Part shown: one piece after another, positions 1 through 11,770 of the stretch
How the letters are laid out: each line of letters starts with the position of its first letter
How positions within the stretch are numbered: the first letter of the stretch is position 1
Assembly: GCF_000003815.2 (NCBI RefSeq)
Contig: NC_049989.1
Location: forward strand, 15,475,265 to 15,539,264
Length of the DNA stretch: 64,000 bases
Origin: Branchiostoma floridae
Taxonomy: Eukaryota; Chordata; Leptocardii; Amphioxiformes; Branchiostomatidae
Direction: 5' to 3'
Notes under the pieces: model-generated
The model's database searches: none
What the model was told of the DNA's origin: nothing
What the model saw: the letters and a program-made list of their open reading frames with translations, nothing else
Translations under genes and position numbers: made by a program

Positions 1-575
1 GTCACTTGCGCGCCAACGTACGCTTTTGTGTAAGACCTTTGTTTTCGGTTAACAACATCATCTTAATACGAAAATAACTTTGATCTACCAAACTCCCTGC
101 ATATGTTACAGGAATTGCAAACTTAGAAAAATATTTAATGTCATCCATCAAACGTTTTAGGTTATTAGTCCCTTGCGCAGGAACGTACACTTTTGTGCAA
201 GGGCTTTGTGTCAGGATAACAACATCATCTTAATACGAAAAAAAGGCCAAACTCCCTGCACATGTTACAGGAATTGCAAATTATTAAAAAATCCCTAATG
301 CCATCTGTCAAACCTTTGCGGTTGTTAGCACCTTACATGTACATGTACGTGCGTACAATTGTACACGTTTGGGTAAGACCTTTGTGTTCGGTTAACAACA
401 TCATCTTAATACGAAAATAACTTGTACCAAACTCTCTGCATATGTTACAGGAACTTCAAACTTAAAAAAAAATCCCAAATACCATCTGTCAAATCAGCGC
501 GATTGTTGGTACCTTAGGTGCGTACGTACACGTCTGTGTAAGACCTTTGTGTTCTGTTAACAACATGTTCTTGAT
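1..575. repeat. Tandem array, ~160-181-bp unit, at least 3.3 copies
   Basis: Unit starts (ccttgcgc / ccttacat / ccttaggt) lie at about 3, 171, 331 and 512. Every unit repeats the blocks aagacctttgtgtt, taacaacatcatcttaatac, catatgttacagga and catctgtcaaa. The array runs off the left edge and stops about 575, where the fourth unit diverges. Unit length varies by small indels near the acgtacgt-rich start. Confidence 0.9.
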
Positions 576-810
576 GGATCGGCCTTTAACACCTGCCTTA
601 GAGACCATCAAATCATCCCCACTGTGACAAGATTACAGCAAAATCCCTCTCCTGATTCCATGTTAATCCTTTGGTTGTTCGGAGTGCTAAATGGGACAGG
701 CGATTGAGCCCCCTAAGTAGATTTTCAATTTGCGGTCGCCCCGATTTAATGGTAGTAAAGCCTCCGTTGACCCATTGGGTACACTTATGTCCATGTAATC
801 ACGTTGCTAG

Positions 811-829
811 TGACGTCAGGGCTATATAA
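811..829 (+). promoter_or_regulatory. CRE plus TATA-like box
   Basis: A perfect CRE palindrome (TGACGTCA, 811-818) is followed 4 bp later by TATATAA (823-829), a core-promoter arrangement. No convincing coding exon follows; it could be a promoter remnant of a mobile element. The surrounding 576-1026 holds nothing else I recognise. Confidence 0.3.
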
Positions 830-1026
830 TGCCAGGAAATAGTTCATTCATCTTTGCCCCAATTCTTCCCATCGCCATCATTATACTCAGAGGAGATTAC
901 AGGCTTTCTTGAATGTGTCACACCGGTTGCTTGGGGATTTTCCAATGGCATGCATGTTTGCCTTCTTTTGTATCTGCCAAAGAGATTGCCCTAATACCGA
1001 TTAACTATCCTAGAACATCGACTTTG

Positions 1027-1184
1027 AATGACGTACGAAAAAAATACACCCCTGTCGTTTCAGAACAAGTTGCTAGGTGGACCAAACCTATAGCACTTTT
1101 CCTTGACGTACGCAAAAACAACAACACAAACCCCTGTCGTTTCAGAACAAGTTGCTAGGGGGACTAAACCTACAGCACTTTTTC
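1027..1184. repeat. Tandem duplication, ~77-bp unit x2
   Basis: Both halves start tgacgtacg and share cccctgtcgtttcagaac and aagttgctagg followed by an actaaacct-like end. A reverse-complement trace of the same block (ctgaaacag then a G-run then gtattttt) sits at 1305-1340, so the pair may be the left part of an inverted-repeat element ending near 1350. Confidence 0.75.
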
Positions 1185-1427
1185 ATGATACCAAACGCTA
1201 ACTGGCGTCAAAAAGTTAATCTCCAGGCATAAGATAGTGCCATAGTTAAGCTAGCGAAAGAGTGCAGACGGCCTAAGAGTATCACTAGCCACTGAGAATC
1301 TGTCGTCACTGAAACAGGGGGGGGGGGTATTTTTAGTCAACAATGGTGTTGCTACCCCTAGTTCACCGTGGTCATATCAACAGCTATACGACCATACGTG
1401 GTGCTAATGCTTTTAGGAGCAATGTAT

Positions 1428-1752
1428 AAAGCTAAGGGCACAATCCGCCATACGTGCAAATACGTGCTGTCTACGTGCCAAAATCGTTTGGGATCCGTAA
1501 GTGGTACGTACCGCCTCCGTACTATCTCGTAGGGAATCCGACAAATTTTGGAGCACGCAGCCACGCCGTAGAACTTTACGTGCAGGCAAAACTTTCTGTG
1601 CCATCGGGCTGCGGATTCGTCCTCCGTACGTGCCAGTACGGGCGACGCGCCTGCCCTGTACAGCCTGAACGTTTTCAGAAATACGTGGCGGACGTGGCGT
1701 CCCAAAAACGTACGGACAAATTGCACGTACGGCGGGTTGTGCCCTTAGCTTT
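1428..1752. mobile_element. MITE family M1, full copy (325 bp)
   Basis: Ends are inverted: aaagctaagggcacaa on the left and ttgtgcccttagcttt on the right, extending inward to about 30 bp (ccgcc.tacgtgcaa). The interior is unusually rich in ACGT/TACG. Second copy at 23300-23626 and a partial one at the right edge. The long frames that cross it on both strands are by-products of its composition; it encodes no transposase. Confidence 0.85.
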
Positions 1753-2039
1753 AGCTTAACTTTATTGGAACACTTATGTTCAGTGAACTGTGTACATCCC
1801 TATAGGAAATTCGAGTAATACAGGAAGAAGGGCAATTGACACATACTCAGGAATCATAGTTTGATTAGACAATAATTGGATGTTAATGGTCTTTCTTCTA
1901 GCTGACTGAGGACAGATTCGCAGTGGCTGACTGACTCCCTTTGGCCGACCATACTCCTTGGTACTAGTTTTGACACTAACGTATATGCCACCGCTAAATC
2001 TGGAAGTTCTGAAATCGGAAATAGGAAGTTCTACTGCAG
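1753..2039. other. No gene seen
   Basis: Unique-looking sequence between an M1 MITE and a family F repeat; nothing recognised. Confidence 0.4.
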
Positions 2040-2215
2040 TGCCAAGAAAAGTCGTCAGGGGATTCATAACCAACCTTGGCCTTCGTCTTCCAAGATGTAC
2101 CTGCAGATCAAATATAACCACAATCCATCAAGCCTTGCTTAAGTTATGCAGGCCACAAATATTTGGAAACTCAAACAGGCATGTGCACACATACACATAT
2201 CTCATGGAGATTCGT
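2040..2215 (+). repeat. Family F repeat, copy 1
   Basis: Carries the family order: ttggccttcgtcttcc, then a spacer, then caatccatcaagccttg, ttaagttatg, and a short CA-rich tail (cacacatacacata). Same layout as the copies at 4380, 9985, 10690 and 48490. Family F is a non-coding dispersed repeat of unknown class. Confidence 0.55.
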
Positions 2216-2439
2216 TGGTAATTCGCAACATGTTAGCAGAAATCATGTTTTCGCCGGAGGGGGAATATATATATATTTTTTTTTCAGATGTGTTTTTATT
2301 TGTTTATTTTTCTGACATTAGCCAATCAGAGTTTAGGTTGAATATTAGCCAATATTGTCAATTTAGCTTAGCTTAGCAGCTTGGTTTATTGGGTAATAAA
2401 AGTTTTTATGGAGGGAAAAATGACACAAATTGTTGCAAC
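2216..2439. other. No gene seen
   Basis: AT-rich; contains tandem ttagcc/tagctt motifs at 2320-2385. Nothing recognised. Confidence 0.4.
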
Positions 2440-2692
2440 ATATGAGAACATGTTCCTACACTGACAAAAACAAATAGATGTTTCTAAATTGTTCTAAATA
2501 TTAAAGAGATATTTGTACCATTACTTTCTCAATGTTTCCAACATATCTAGATAGGTTCAAACATGTTCAAACTTGTTTAATTGTTTGAACAATTTAGAAC
2601 TTTAATGACTGTTATCTTCTTTTACTTAGAATAGTTCAAACTTACTACAAAAATTATTTCAAAACCTTCTCGGTGACTCGAAATGGACTCAT
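2440..2692. mobile_element. M9 element, right-end fragment
   Basis: Aligns by eye with the right half of the complete element at 60691-61265: ttctaaat blocks, gtacc/agttactttc, aaatgtttc, and an end in gaaatggactca. The left half is absent here. Confidence 0.5.
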
Positions 2693-3074
2693 TAATTCTT
2701 TCTCCCAACATTATTCTTTCTCCCAACAGTTTTCTTTCTGTTCTTTTGATGCATAGTTTCTATTGCCACAAATCCACGGAACCATGCTCACACTATCCTT
2801 TATAGTCCTTCCCCCCATTTAAGTCTTGTATGCCTATAGGGAAAGCTTGGCGCCGTGGGGCCTGCATTTTCCAAACCAGTGAAGACCATCATAGCAGGAT
2901 ATGCGTTTTCCCCCAGGTTAATACCTTAAGATTGGAGAGGTGCCCTTATAATCAATGATGTATTATGCACCTCAATATAGCTTCTAGAAAAATTACTTGC
3001 CTGGAAATCATAGAAGGGTCGGTCAAGGAAAGTATGTCGATTGAATAATTCGCCACGCCACCTAAATTGACTAT

Positions 3075-3478
3075 TTAAGGGCAAAATGAATGTTTGAAAA
3101 TAGAAAAGGGTCAAGGAAAAATACACGATGTATTGCATCAGTGAAATTGATTTTTTTATTAGCAAAACGCATGTTTGAAAATAGAAAAGGTCAAGGAAAA
3201 ATTATGTTGTGCTAGCAAAATAGACTTTTTTATTAACAAAACGTGTGTTTGGAATTATAAAAAGCTCAAGGAAAAACTGGTGATGTACTGTGCCGTTTAA
3301 CCAAGGACGTTATATAAGATGATGCCATAGAAATTGACTTTTTATTAACAAAACGTATGTTTAAAAATAGAAAAAGGTCAAAGAAGCGAAATGGACTCGT
3401 TATGAAAAAAAAAAGATGTCGGATACTAGGAAAGTCAAGTCAAGGAGAAACGCATGATGTATTGTGCCATTGTCTTTG
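3075..3478. repeat. Tandem array, ~75-110-bp unit x4-5
   Basis: Repeated block: gcaaaacgyatgtttgaaa, atagaaaaaggtcaaggaaa, then gatgtattgtgcc and aaattgactttttatta. Units are unequal because of small insertions, for example in the third unit at 3290-3330. Confidence 0.8.
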
Positions 3479-3484
3479 ACTGTA

Positions 3485-3625
3485 TGTAAGGTAATGAGTT
3501 TGAGTTTATTGAGTTCATTGAGATACCCTTTAGTTTAGATTGAGCTAGTCTTCCAGGGCTCATACAAATAAGAAGGCATACAGTATATACAAATACATAA
3601 GCATATACTAATAATAACTAGAGTT
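3485..3625 (-). mobile_element. LINE 3' end fragment (reverse)
   Basis: Read on the - strand it resembles the terminal UTR of amphioxus-type LINEs: gagccctggaagactagc, then aaagggtatctcaatgaac and a repeated aataaac/tcaataaact end. No coding part is present. Confidence 0.35.
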
Positions 3626-4379
3626 CGGGGACCTCATACCTCCATGAAATATTTATTGCTTTTTTGTGGATGGTATGTATGTTTATAGTCGGTTGTATTT
3701 GAGAGTAATGATTATATAATATAAATGTTATGGGAAAGTAGTGGTGTATTTATTTAATGACACAGAGAATGTCCATCTGATTAGTAATCATCAAAATGTG
3801 ACACTTAATTGTGTAATGTGCGTTTAAGAGGTCGACGGCATATGGTAGCGTGGTGTTCCTTAAGCTTGATGTTTGGCATTTAAAATGTCTGAGGTTGTCA
3901 GCATTTTTGAGGTTCGACTATGTGCCTCAGAGCTGTGTGGTGGGAGGAAGTTGGGAAACTGAGAAAGATGAAGGGATGTGGCCAACTTTTAGTCAGATGG
4001 TGATTTGATTTTCCACCAATATGTCATAACATCAACTGTTCACACGGTACAAAAACGAGATGCACACTTTCCTCTGACAGCCCTACACCAACTGTAAGAT
4101 GAATACTTGGCGCCAACCCCGTCTGCTAAAAAACAAGTACCATTGGCTACGAAAGAGACAACTAACAACTGTCCCTTATCGTAACAAAATCAGAACATCT
4201 GTGTCGCCCATAAAACTTCTGACACCCAACCCAGATGAGAGGACCTAATGGCATTTTAAACAGCTGTCACCTCACCATCTGCTTGGAGCTAAGCCCATTA
4301 ACAAACACATAAAGCATGATGCCTGTACCAATATATCTCAAATATAGGGGTGATTTCTGATATTATTACATCGATTATA
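3626..4379. other. No gene seen
   Basis: Nothing recognised: no repeat shared with the rest of the window and no plausible exon. Confidence 0.4.
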
Positions 4380-4552
4380 ACGACAGATACGGCTCCCAAA
4401 ATCTCATCGATTCAAGCTTTCATCACACCCCACCAACACAACAAGTATGAAACCAATCCATCCAGCCGTTCTTGAGTAATCATCTACACAGACAGAGACA
4501 CATAACAGAAAATATAACCTCCATTCCATGACATTTCATGGAGGTAATAAAA
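4380..4552 (+). repeat. Family F repeat, copy 2
   Basis: Carries caatccatccagccgttc, ttgagtaatc, an acagacagagacac tail and a terminal ggaggtaataa. The same terminal motif occurs in the copy at 10690-10875. Contains a short palindrome tccatgacatttcatgga. Confidence 0.6.
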
Positions 4553-4945
4553 TACACTCAAGATCAAACTTACATACGAATACATACATAAAGTCTAAAA
4601 TGCACACGTTTCAGCAACGATGCGCAAACCGGCGAAAATTAAAAAAAAGGTGCAGTTGGGAAAATTGCGAAAGGTGGCGCAAAACAACAAACGTCCTTTG
4701 ATTTTATCACTGTAAATATCTTTTTGATGAATTTCTAATCATTGTGCAACAAGTGCAACTGCTATTTTCAATAATGTTGTGTTTTATAGAAACTGACAAT
4801 GTGACATTCCGGGCGCGGCCATTTTGTTTGTCTCATCCGGGTTCATTTTTTTCACACGCAAAGTCGTCACGCGTCAGAGTGACCGCAAGAAAACAAAAAA
4901 AACGGTTTGGCACAGTCTAGAACATTAGATTTTCCCTTTATTATC

Positions 4946-5179
4946 AGGTGGTATCTCACTGCACTTGGGTCACCGGTGTGGCACTACGGGGTTTGATAGA
5001 TACTCAATGAATTTCAGAGATAAAGAACGAAGTTTAGTATATTTTTTTGTCTTCTGAGTCATACTTTTACGTATTACGCAATATCTAAATTACAACAAAA
5101 AATCAGCGAAAATGCCACAACAGTGCCACAGTGAACGAACCCTGCAGTGCCGCAATGATGTCGTAATGAGATAACACCT
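4946..5179. mobile_element. MITE family M2, copy 1
   Basis: Inverted ends: aggtggtatctcactgcac on the left and a diverged aatgagataacacct on the right. Interior shared with other copies: aatttcagagataaagaacg, gtcttctgagtcatac, ttttacgtattacg. The element is decayed on the right. Confidence 0.8.
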
Positions 5180-5497
5180 GTATGTAGACAAGATAGGACC
5201 GGAGTCGTCAATCATTATGTATACGCCAACCACGCCGTTTGACGTACAATGACGTAGCAAACCTGTCTACGCGATCGATTGTCTTTTATCTGTTTGACAC
5301 AGCCGTCCACCACTCCGATCAATATCAATCTTCTCCTTTCAAGAGCCCTGGGGCCTTGAGCCAATCCTGATAACTGTAAACGATGATGGAAAGGGGTACA
5401 GCAGTGAAATTGGAGCAAACCTAGATTGGAGACTTGTTATATAAAATCAGGTTACATGGCAAACGCTCCAAACTAGAAAAGATAACCATACCATAAA

Positions 5498-5500
<3 letters not shown>
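5180..5500. other. Spacer, no gene seen
   Basis: Lies between the first M2 MITE and a GT microsatellite; nothing recognised. Confidence 0.4.

Positions 5501-5541
<41 letters not shown>
5501..5541 (+). repeat. (GT)n microsatellite
   Basis: About 20 uninterrupted GT dinucleotides directly abutting the left end of an M2 MITE. Confidence 0.95.
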
Positions 5542-5783
5542 GAGGTGATATCTCACTGCACTTCGGGCATGGGTGTGGCACTGCGGGGTTCGTAGATGAC
5601 TCAACGAATTTCAGAGATAATGAATGAATATTCTTACGGTTTTGTGTATTTTGTTTTCTAAGTCATACTTTTACATATCTAAAATAGTTTCGAAAATCGG
5701 CGAAAATAACAAAACAGTTCATGCTGCAGTGAATGAGCCCCGCAGTGCTGCACCGGCACCCAAGAGCAGTGAGATACCACCTT
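5542..5783. mobile_element. MITE family M2, copy 2
   Basis: Left end gaggtgatatctcactgcac, right end cagtgagataccaccttc; interior aacgaatttcagagataatg and cttacggttttgtgtattt as in the other copies. About 240 bp, no coding capacity. Confidence 0.88.
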
Positions 5784-6589
5784 CAGGGATAAGTCAACTC
5801 TACATTGTACCTTTTTCTGTATTTTCCTACCTTTAAACTTTGTTGCTTGAATATACAAAAATATCTAAATTGGAGACTAAACTTCTACTGTCGCGTAACT
5901 TATTTTGGGATAGATTCTGACAACATACGTATCTGATTAATTTTTCTTCATTCAGTTTTCATGTCCATCTGAAAATTAAAGATAAATATTCTTTTAGTAA
6001 CGATATGATTGTGGAATTCGTGAATAGCTTCATCAAGTTGGTAAGTCACTGAATAGCAATATCCTTTGTACAAATGGTTTATTCAACCTTACCGACCAAC
6101 AAAAAAAAACAATGTTCTTGCTTAAGTCGTCCAACCTCTTTATATATGAAAATGTTGGACATTTCATCTCCCACTGCACACAGAAAAGAAGTCAAACCCA
6201 TCAAATAGAAGAAGTAGATTTAGATTAGACGTCATTTCTCTTTTGATCCATCTATAGTTCTCATTTGCCTTCTCTGTAAAGTATACAATTATGTATACCA
6301 CTACTTTACTTTGTGCAATTAGCCCTCGGCATTTACTTGCAATAAAGATTGTTTTCAACGGATGATTGGGTGACTGTCTGTCACCTTCCTCAATGAACTT
6401 TTGTCTGAATGACAATGTGAATTCATCCGTTGGATAAAGAAGTCTGTATGAACCATGAAATCTACTCTATAGGCGGCAATACCTATGCTGCAGTGTAATG
6501 TGAACCAGTCAAATTTACCATAAGGGAGTTGCTAGACGCTCACCTAAATATTGGTTGAAAAATATCATGTAAAATTTTCGTTGCCTTCT
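5784..6589. other. No gene seen
   Basis: AT-rich sequence; nothing recognised on either strand. Confidence 0.4.
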
Positions 6590-6810
6590 TCAGTTGCTGA
6601 TTTTGACAAAAACGCCCCTGCAGTTCCAGAGCAACCCGCTGGAGGACGCAAACCACGTATTCCTTACGTCACAGGCTATTTGCAACCAAAAAATCAAAAC
6701 ATCCAGGTCAAAAGATACAAAAAAAAATTTCTGCTGCAGTACCAAGGTAACATACCAGGGGGTCAAAAAAATCGACCTTGACCTTTGTCTTCCTACTAGT
6801 CACGTAGCTT
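6590..6810 (+). repeat. Family F repeat, copy 3 (5' part)
   Basis: Shares caaaaacgcccctgcagttc, accaaaaaatcaaaacat, aggtcaaaagatacaaaa, ttctgctgcagta and ccttgacctttgtcttcc with the copy at 48490-48840. It breaks off where the LINE begins, so its microsatellite tail is missing. Confidence 0.75.
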
Positions 6811-6817
6811 CACTGTA

Positions 6818-8650
6818 GAAAACTGTACACACATGTAATAGAATGGAGAATGGTTTATCAGATTCCTTTGTTTCCACATGTGGAGTAAGACAAGGTTGTA
6901 ACTTAAGTCCGTTGCTATTTAACCTATTTATCAATGATCTGCCGCAATGTTTTGACCGTGACCAATGTGATGCAGCTACTTTAACTTCTAGATCTATTAA
7001 TTGTCTGTCCTGGGCAGACGATCTTGCCTTGATTTCATTGTCAAAGCAGGGACTTCAACAATGCATCAATACTCTACAAACATATTGTGATAATTGGAAA
7101 TTAACTGTCAATGTATCTAAAACAAAAGTTCTTATCTTCTCTAAAGGCAATACAAAAAAAATATCAAAAGAATTCTTCATATATGATAGTGAAATAGAAG
7201 TTACAGACAGTTACACCTACCTTGGAATCCCTTTTACGTCCTCAGGTAAATTTAAAACAGCCAGAAAATTTCTAAAGACCAAAGCTATGAGAGCTATCTT
7301 TAAATTAAAATCACTTTTATCTTCCGAAAATATTTCCATAGCGCTAGGTAAAGATCTTTTCGACAAATTTGTAAAACCTATCCTCATGTATGGATCTGAG
7401 TTAACATGCTTTGACCATACCTCGAAAACACTGAAACTTATTGTCTCAAAAAACATCCCTATATCTTCTCCAAAAAATACTCTCTCTTTCTTATTGAAGA
7501 AACTTCAGATCGACGATAATATTCCACTGTCGATTCGAAAGAGCACTTGCACTGATGCAACTCATTCTTATATCATTAATTTTGAGAGAAGACCAGACAA
7601 AGACATGTTCTTAAGACATGCGTCTGGGCTTGATATAGAAAAGGATGGCTTTTCAACCGATAAAACACGCCTCCCTTTAGATATACCGGAATTTGACATA
7701 CTTGACACACGTTTTCAGAAATTTCTACTTGGTGTTCATTCAAAATCATCTAATGACGGCGTGCGAGGAGAGTTAGGAACTTTTCCTATTATAATACCTG
7801 CTAGAATTCAGCTCATTAAATACTGGCACCGTTTGGTAAACTTACCTGAGGACTCTCTGCTTCGCGATGCATACAACACTGTACTTACTGATAATCAAGA
7901 CTGGATTAATCATGTTAAGGACATTCTCTGTTACCATGGCTTTGGACACATATGGATGAAACCTGAGGCTTATAATATAGATTATATTGTCAACCAACTA
8001 CGCCTCCGGCTACAAGATACATATATACAAAAGTGGTTTAATTCTATTGAAAACAATTCAAAGCTGTCTTTTCTTAGCAAGTCAAAAGAATGTTATGAAC
8101 AAGAAACATACCTTTATGATATAAATAATTTTGAAATTCGAAAAGCGATTACTCAGTTAAGAATCAGCAGCCATAAATTGAATATTGAAACAGGTAGATA
8201 TTACAATGTAGCCCCTGACCAAAGGTTCTGTCCTTTCTGTCCAAAGCATATTGAAGATGAATTTCACTTTTTAATGGAATGCTCTAGATACGCTATTTTA
8301 CGTAATGAGCTATTTACATTTCTCGAATACAGTACAGCAGATTTCAAGAGACTCGATGCTACAGACAGATTTGTATATATCTTTGGATGCCACAACTCCG
8401 ATAATGCAAAGATAGGCAAATATATCAAAGACTGCTTTGCTATTAGAAAGAGTAATGAATCTCATGTATAGCCCAACTCGATTGTAACACTATATCAAAG
8501 ACTAATGTGTCAGCCCTTCTTGTTACGTTAATTAGGATATTAAGTCTTATTCTCTACACCTATTTTGTACTTTGTGTAACAGTCATTGCCATACTTTGTA
8601 CCATGTACAAATGTCGAGCAATAAAGTTCTATCTTCATTTGCTCGGTGTA
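6818..8650 (+). mobile_element. 5'-truncated non-LTR retrotransposon (LINE)
   Basis: Covers the C-terminal part of a reverse-transcriptase ORF, its stop and about 180 bp of 3'UTR ending after aataaag (about 8621). Homology starts within the RT domain, so the endonuclease, promoter and first RT blocks are gone, the usual result of incomplete target-primed reverse transcription. It sits against a broken family F repeat, suggesting insertion there. Confidence 0.85.
6843..8471 (+). pseudogene. LINE reverse transcriptase, C-terminal 542 codons
   Basis: Frame open from a stop at 6816; the first ATG is internal, not the true start. Residues 14-33 match RT block 4 (G-V-R-Q-G-C-x-L-S-P-L-L-F). W57-A58-D59-D60 is the catalytic YADD-type box. 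About 82-135 hold the K-T-K and Y-L-G-I motifs of blocks 6-7. The following ~300 residues are the less conserved thumb/C-terminal region. Residues 463-480 form a zinc-binding pattern C-x2-C-x8-H-x4-C, found at the C-terminus of several LINE clades. No internal stops or frameshifts over 1.6 kb imply a fairly recent insertion, but lacking the N-terminal RT blocks it cannot be active. Clade not assigned; CR1/L2-, I- or Nimb-type are options. Confidence 0.88.
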
Positions 8651-8914
8651 ATGTTTATTGAACATTATTTGCACCAACAATTATCTTAAGTTAAAGAAAA
8701 CGATTCACAGAGGACTCAAACAAGAGTATAACGGGGAGAACTTTAATATGCTTTAACAATAGTTGTGGTTTTAGGAAAGTTCAAAATGGAGATAATGTAT
8801 ATTCTAGGATTTTGGAAATACAGCTCAAGACTGTGGTGTATTTTAGTGAAGTAAACGTAATGCAGCGGTACCTATTATCGTGCGGTACTAATTATCGTGG
8901 GTACTAATTATAGG

Positions 8915-9420
8915 GTGGGACCGCGTGGCACGATCGTCAGCGCGTTGGTCTCAAGCCCAATAGGTCCTGGGTTCGAATCCGCTTGTCGTGTCACCGGTCT
9001 TGTGCCCTTGGGAAAGGCACTTTACACGACTTTCCTCACTTAACTCAAGTGTGAATGAGTACCTAGCTGCGGCTAGTGGCAGTGACAGGCCTTTGTGGTG
9101 GTGACAGGCCATAGGGGCATGTTCGGGCATGACGCACCCGCCATGACACATGAGTCAGGGGTAGGAGGAACCCCTTGCATCCTTGGTCGGAAGTCCTCCT
9201 AGGAGACGGAAACTCCAAACAACAAACCTGCATCTGCTGGGGCCGTCTTACACGTTGCATACAGTTGCCCCTGTAGGACAAGTGCACCAGTGGACGAGAG
9301 GGTGGAGAAGGACGTGCACACCCCTACTTCCCTTAAAAACCCAAGTGCAGGCCAGGCAGACGGGTCGCCTTAAAACCCGTCTGCCTACCATTGTCTTCCG
9401 AGACAGACGGATGCCAACTA
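8915..9420 (+). mobile_element. tRNA-derived SINE, family S1a
   Basis: The head contains an A-box-like segment (gtggcacgatcgtcagcg) and a perfect B box (ggttcgaatcc, about 8970). It is followed by the cttgtgcccttgggaaagg box common to the S1 copies. The long body ends in two near-identical cgtctgcc segments around cattgtcttccgagac. A reverse 3' fragment of the same body lies at 53565-53655. Transcribed by RNA polymerase III if active. Confidence 0.85.
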
Positions 9421-9984
9421 ATTATCGTCCATTTTAAATCATGCCCACATGTCGATTTTTATGCAAGTTCTCATGGGTAATAAAGAACGTCATAATTATG
9501 AATTTTAGTCATGACTGCCCTTTATACAAATCATTTAACGACACAATAGAATAAACTTCTGACGAGGAAGCGTTATGTATGATGTATTTCGTATGCAATT
9601 CGACACCACGTATTTCAAAGTTACGAAATTTGGAAAGATAATTACGCTATGTGATCAATCATTGCTGATAGCGACGAGACATTCTGACGAAATGACATAC
9701 ATGTATATACATATACAATATGCACGGAAGCATCCCTACTTCTTTATTACATAGCTCATCATGGAGAGGCATATTAATGGTGTTAGTGTTATATTCGTAA
9801 CTAATTTTGTTAGTCCCTTGCGTCTAGACCAATTGTAATTGTAATTGCAGACAGATGTCGTGATCACAAGACACAAAACTAAAGTATAGAAATAGTCTCT
9901 GGGTAAAGTATGGACGAATATCAACGATAGCGAGACGTTTAGATTTATAAGATGGAAAATGAATCAACGTTTAATGAAACGAAA
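9421..9984. other. No gene seen
   Basis: Nothing recognised. Confidence 0.4.
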
Positions 9985-10465
9985 ACCAAGGGGCTCAAAC
10001 CTACACAACTTCTTCCTTACATTAAAAGCTATCTGTCACTAAAATGTCTAAGCAATAGCATATCCTGGACAAAAGATACAAAATTGGAAGTTTAAGGCCA
10101 CACACCAGGGGCCCCAAATCCACATATGTATTGATCTTTGTCTTCCCAACCCCTATCTACATTACAAATGTCCTTGTTTTTCATTCAAAAGTTATGTTGA
10201 CCACAAATATACGGAAACACAGGAGAGAGACACACACACAGAGACACAAACACAGACACACACACAGACACGCGCTCACACACACACAGACACACACACA
10301 GACACACTCACACACACAGACACACACACACAGACACACGCACACACACAAAGACACAAACACACAGACACACACACAGACACGCGCTCACACACAAACA
10401 GACATACATACAGACACACACATACATACATACATACAGACACACACACATTCACGTACCTGTTA
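9985..10465 (+). repeat. Family F repeat with long (CA)n tail, copy 4
   Basis: Body: caaaagatacaaaattgga, cacaccaggggcc, tgatctttgtcttcccaac, attacaaatgtcc, caaaagttatgttgacc, followed by about 230 bp of CA-rich microsatellite with agaca and acgcgctca interruptions (about 10225-10452). The frame that crosses the tail is an artefact of the repeat. Confidence 0.85.
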
Positions 10466-10689
10466 TTGGGGAAGGGATTAAAAGTTTTAAAACGAATCTC
10501 ACAACAAGTTTTTTCTCCAATATTTTGGCTCTATTTAATCTACCAATTAAATCCGAAGGGCTAGTAGAAGCCGCCAGTGTTTGTTTATTAAACCGAATTG
10601 ATTAAACGCTTACATAAAGTACTGACCAAACTGTAGAAGTTCATTCAAAACACAGCCTATCAACCTGTCCTTACCCCTTTGTCTTCAAA

Positions 10690-10875
10690 ATGGAATGATC
10701 TGGATAGGGGGTTAAGGCTGGGTGACCAATTTTTGAACCTGACCTTCGTAATCAGAGCTTCTATACCAAAAATTATGAAAATCCATCCACAGATTCTCAA
10801 GTTATGCTCTTAACCTGTACACAGACCTTCTTTATGGCATATCCGATTCTATAGCCTTCTTGAGGAAGGTAATAA
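10690..10875 (+). repeat. Family F repeat, copy 5
   Basis: Contains tgaccttcgtaatc, aaaatccatccacagattc, tcaagttatgc, gtacacagacc and a terminal gaggaaggtaataa. The tail has not expanded into a microsatellite. Confidence 0.6.
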
Positions 10876-11384
10876 TTGCAAATGGTAGGAAATGCTGATA
10901 CTACTACATGTGGAGACAGTATAATTGGAAACGGGTGGGGGGCTGCATGGATTGAAGTTATTTCGTTCTGGCATTACTAGGATTACGGAAAGGACCAGTT
11001 ACATCATCGTATTATTCCAAGCTTCATTAGTAGGCATAGATTCTCTCTAGGAGCCTGTTAGCCCATGGGAATTTATCATATATAACGTTAAAAATGTGTT
11101 TTCAACTAACCGATATATAAATATATAACACACGTTACAACTATACTTTGTATGCAAATAACAGCTGTAAATGTATGCATTGGCTATGTTTATCTAACTT
11201 TTTGATTGCATGGCAAAGTCAGTGGCAACAAACGCGCTGTATTTATGCATAATAAGATCATTATAATAATCATAATACTCCATGCCATCTTAGGGCAGTA
11301 ACCATCTTAGGGCGGCCCCCGTTATGTCGCTTGTTGCTACACCAAAAGTATGCATAATTAGCTCTTTGAATAATGAGGAAGAAT
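10876..11384. other. No gene seen
   Basis: AT-rich with a short duplicated motif (ccatcttagggc, 11282 and 11303). Nothing else recognised. Confidence 0.4.
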
Positions 11385-11770
11385 GAAGACCTTTATTGTA
11401 CATATATACCCCCTGTGGGTTAAGTACAGGTCGCAAAAGAATGATAATTGACAGATACATGAAATATTAACAACGTCAACCAAAACAAGAATCATATTCT
11501 ACTAAGTGAATGCGACGTCTTTTCGCTAATTTGTGATACTGAAAATGTAGGAACAGATAGGTTTTACAATGAAAGGTTTGTCTAAATTCATAATGAATAT
11601 GAATATGAATTTAAATTCATAAGAAATATGAATATGAATTTATCTGTATAGCTCAGATGTATGAAGTGGGGAAACATAGGTTCTATCGGTATATAAAGTC
11701 CAGCTCTCTCTTTGTTGTATAGTATACATTCTACTACAAAATGCTGTTCATTTTCTGTTACTATCTATTA
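11385..11770 (-). mobile_element. LINE 3' end fragment (reverse), with second copy at 18789
   Basis: On the - strand it ends gggggtatatatgtacaata then aaggtcttcattc, a LINE-type polyadenylation tail. Its left part (aacagatagg, then a gtatataaag-like block and gtatacattctactacaaa) is matched at 18955-19125, so both are pieces of one element. Confidence 0.5.

Noticed and set aside
811-1158. Protein-coding gene after the CRE/TATA pair
   Set aside because: The 81-aa frame has no recognisable features and overlaps a tandem duplication.
1358-1726. 122-aa reverse frame similar to the frame at 23264-23605
   Set aside because: The similarity follows from both lying in M1 MITEs; frames differ by shifts and encode nothing recognisable.
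8930-9000. Functional tRNA gene
   Set aside because: A and B boxes are present but the acceptor stem does not pair and the SINE body follows; same for 34905, 44640 and 46995.
10131-10481. Long His/Thr-rich and Cys/Val-rich frames over CA/GT tracts (also at 12228 and 43196)
   Set aside because: Low-complexity microsatellite translation, not genes.
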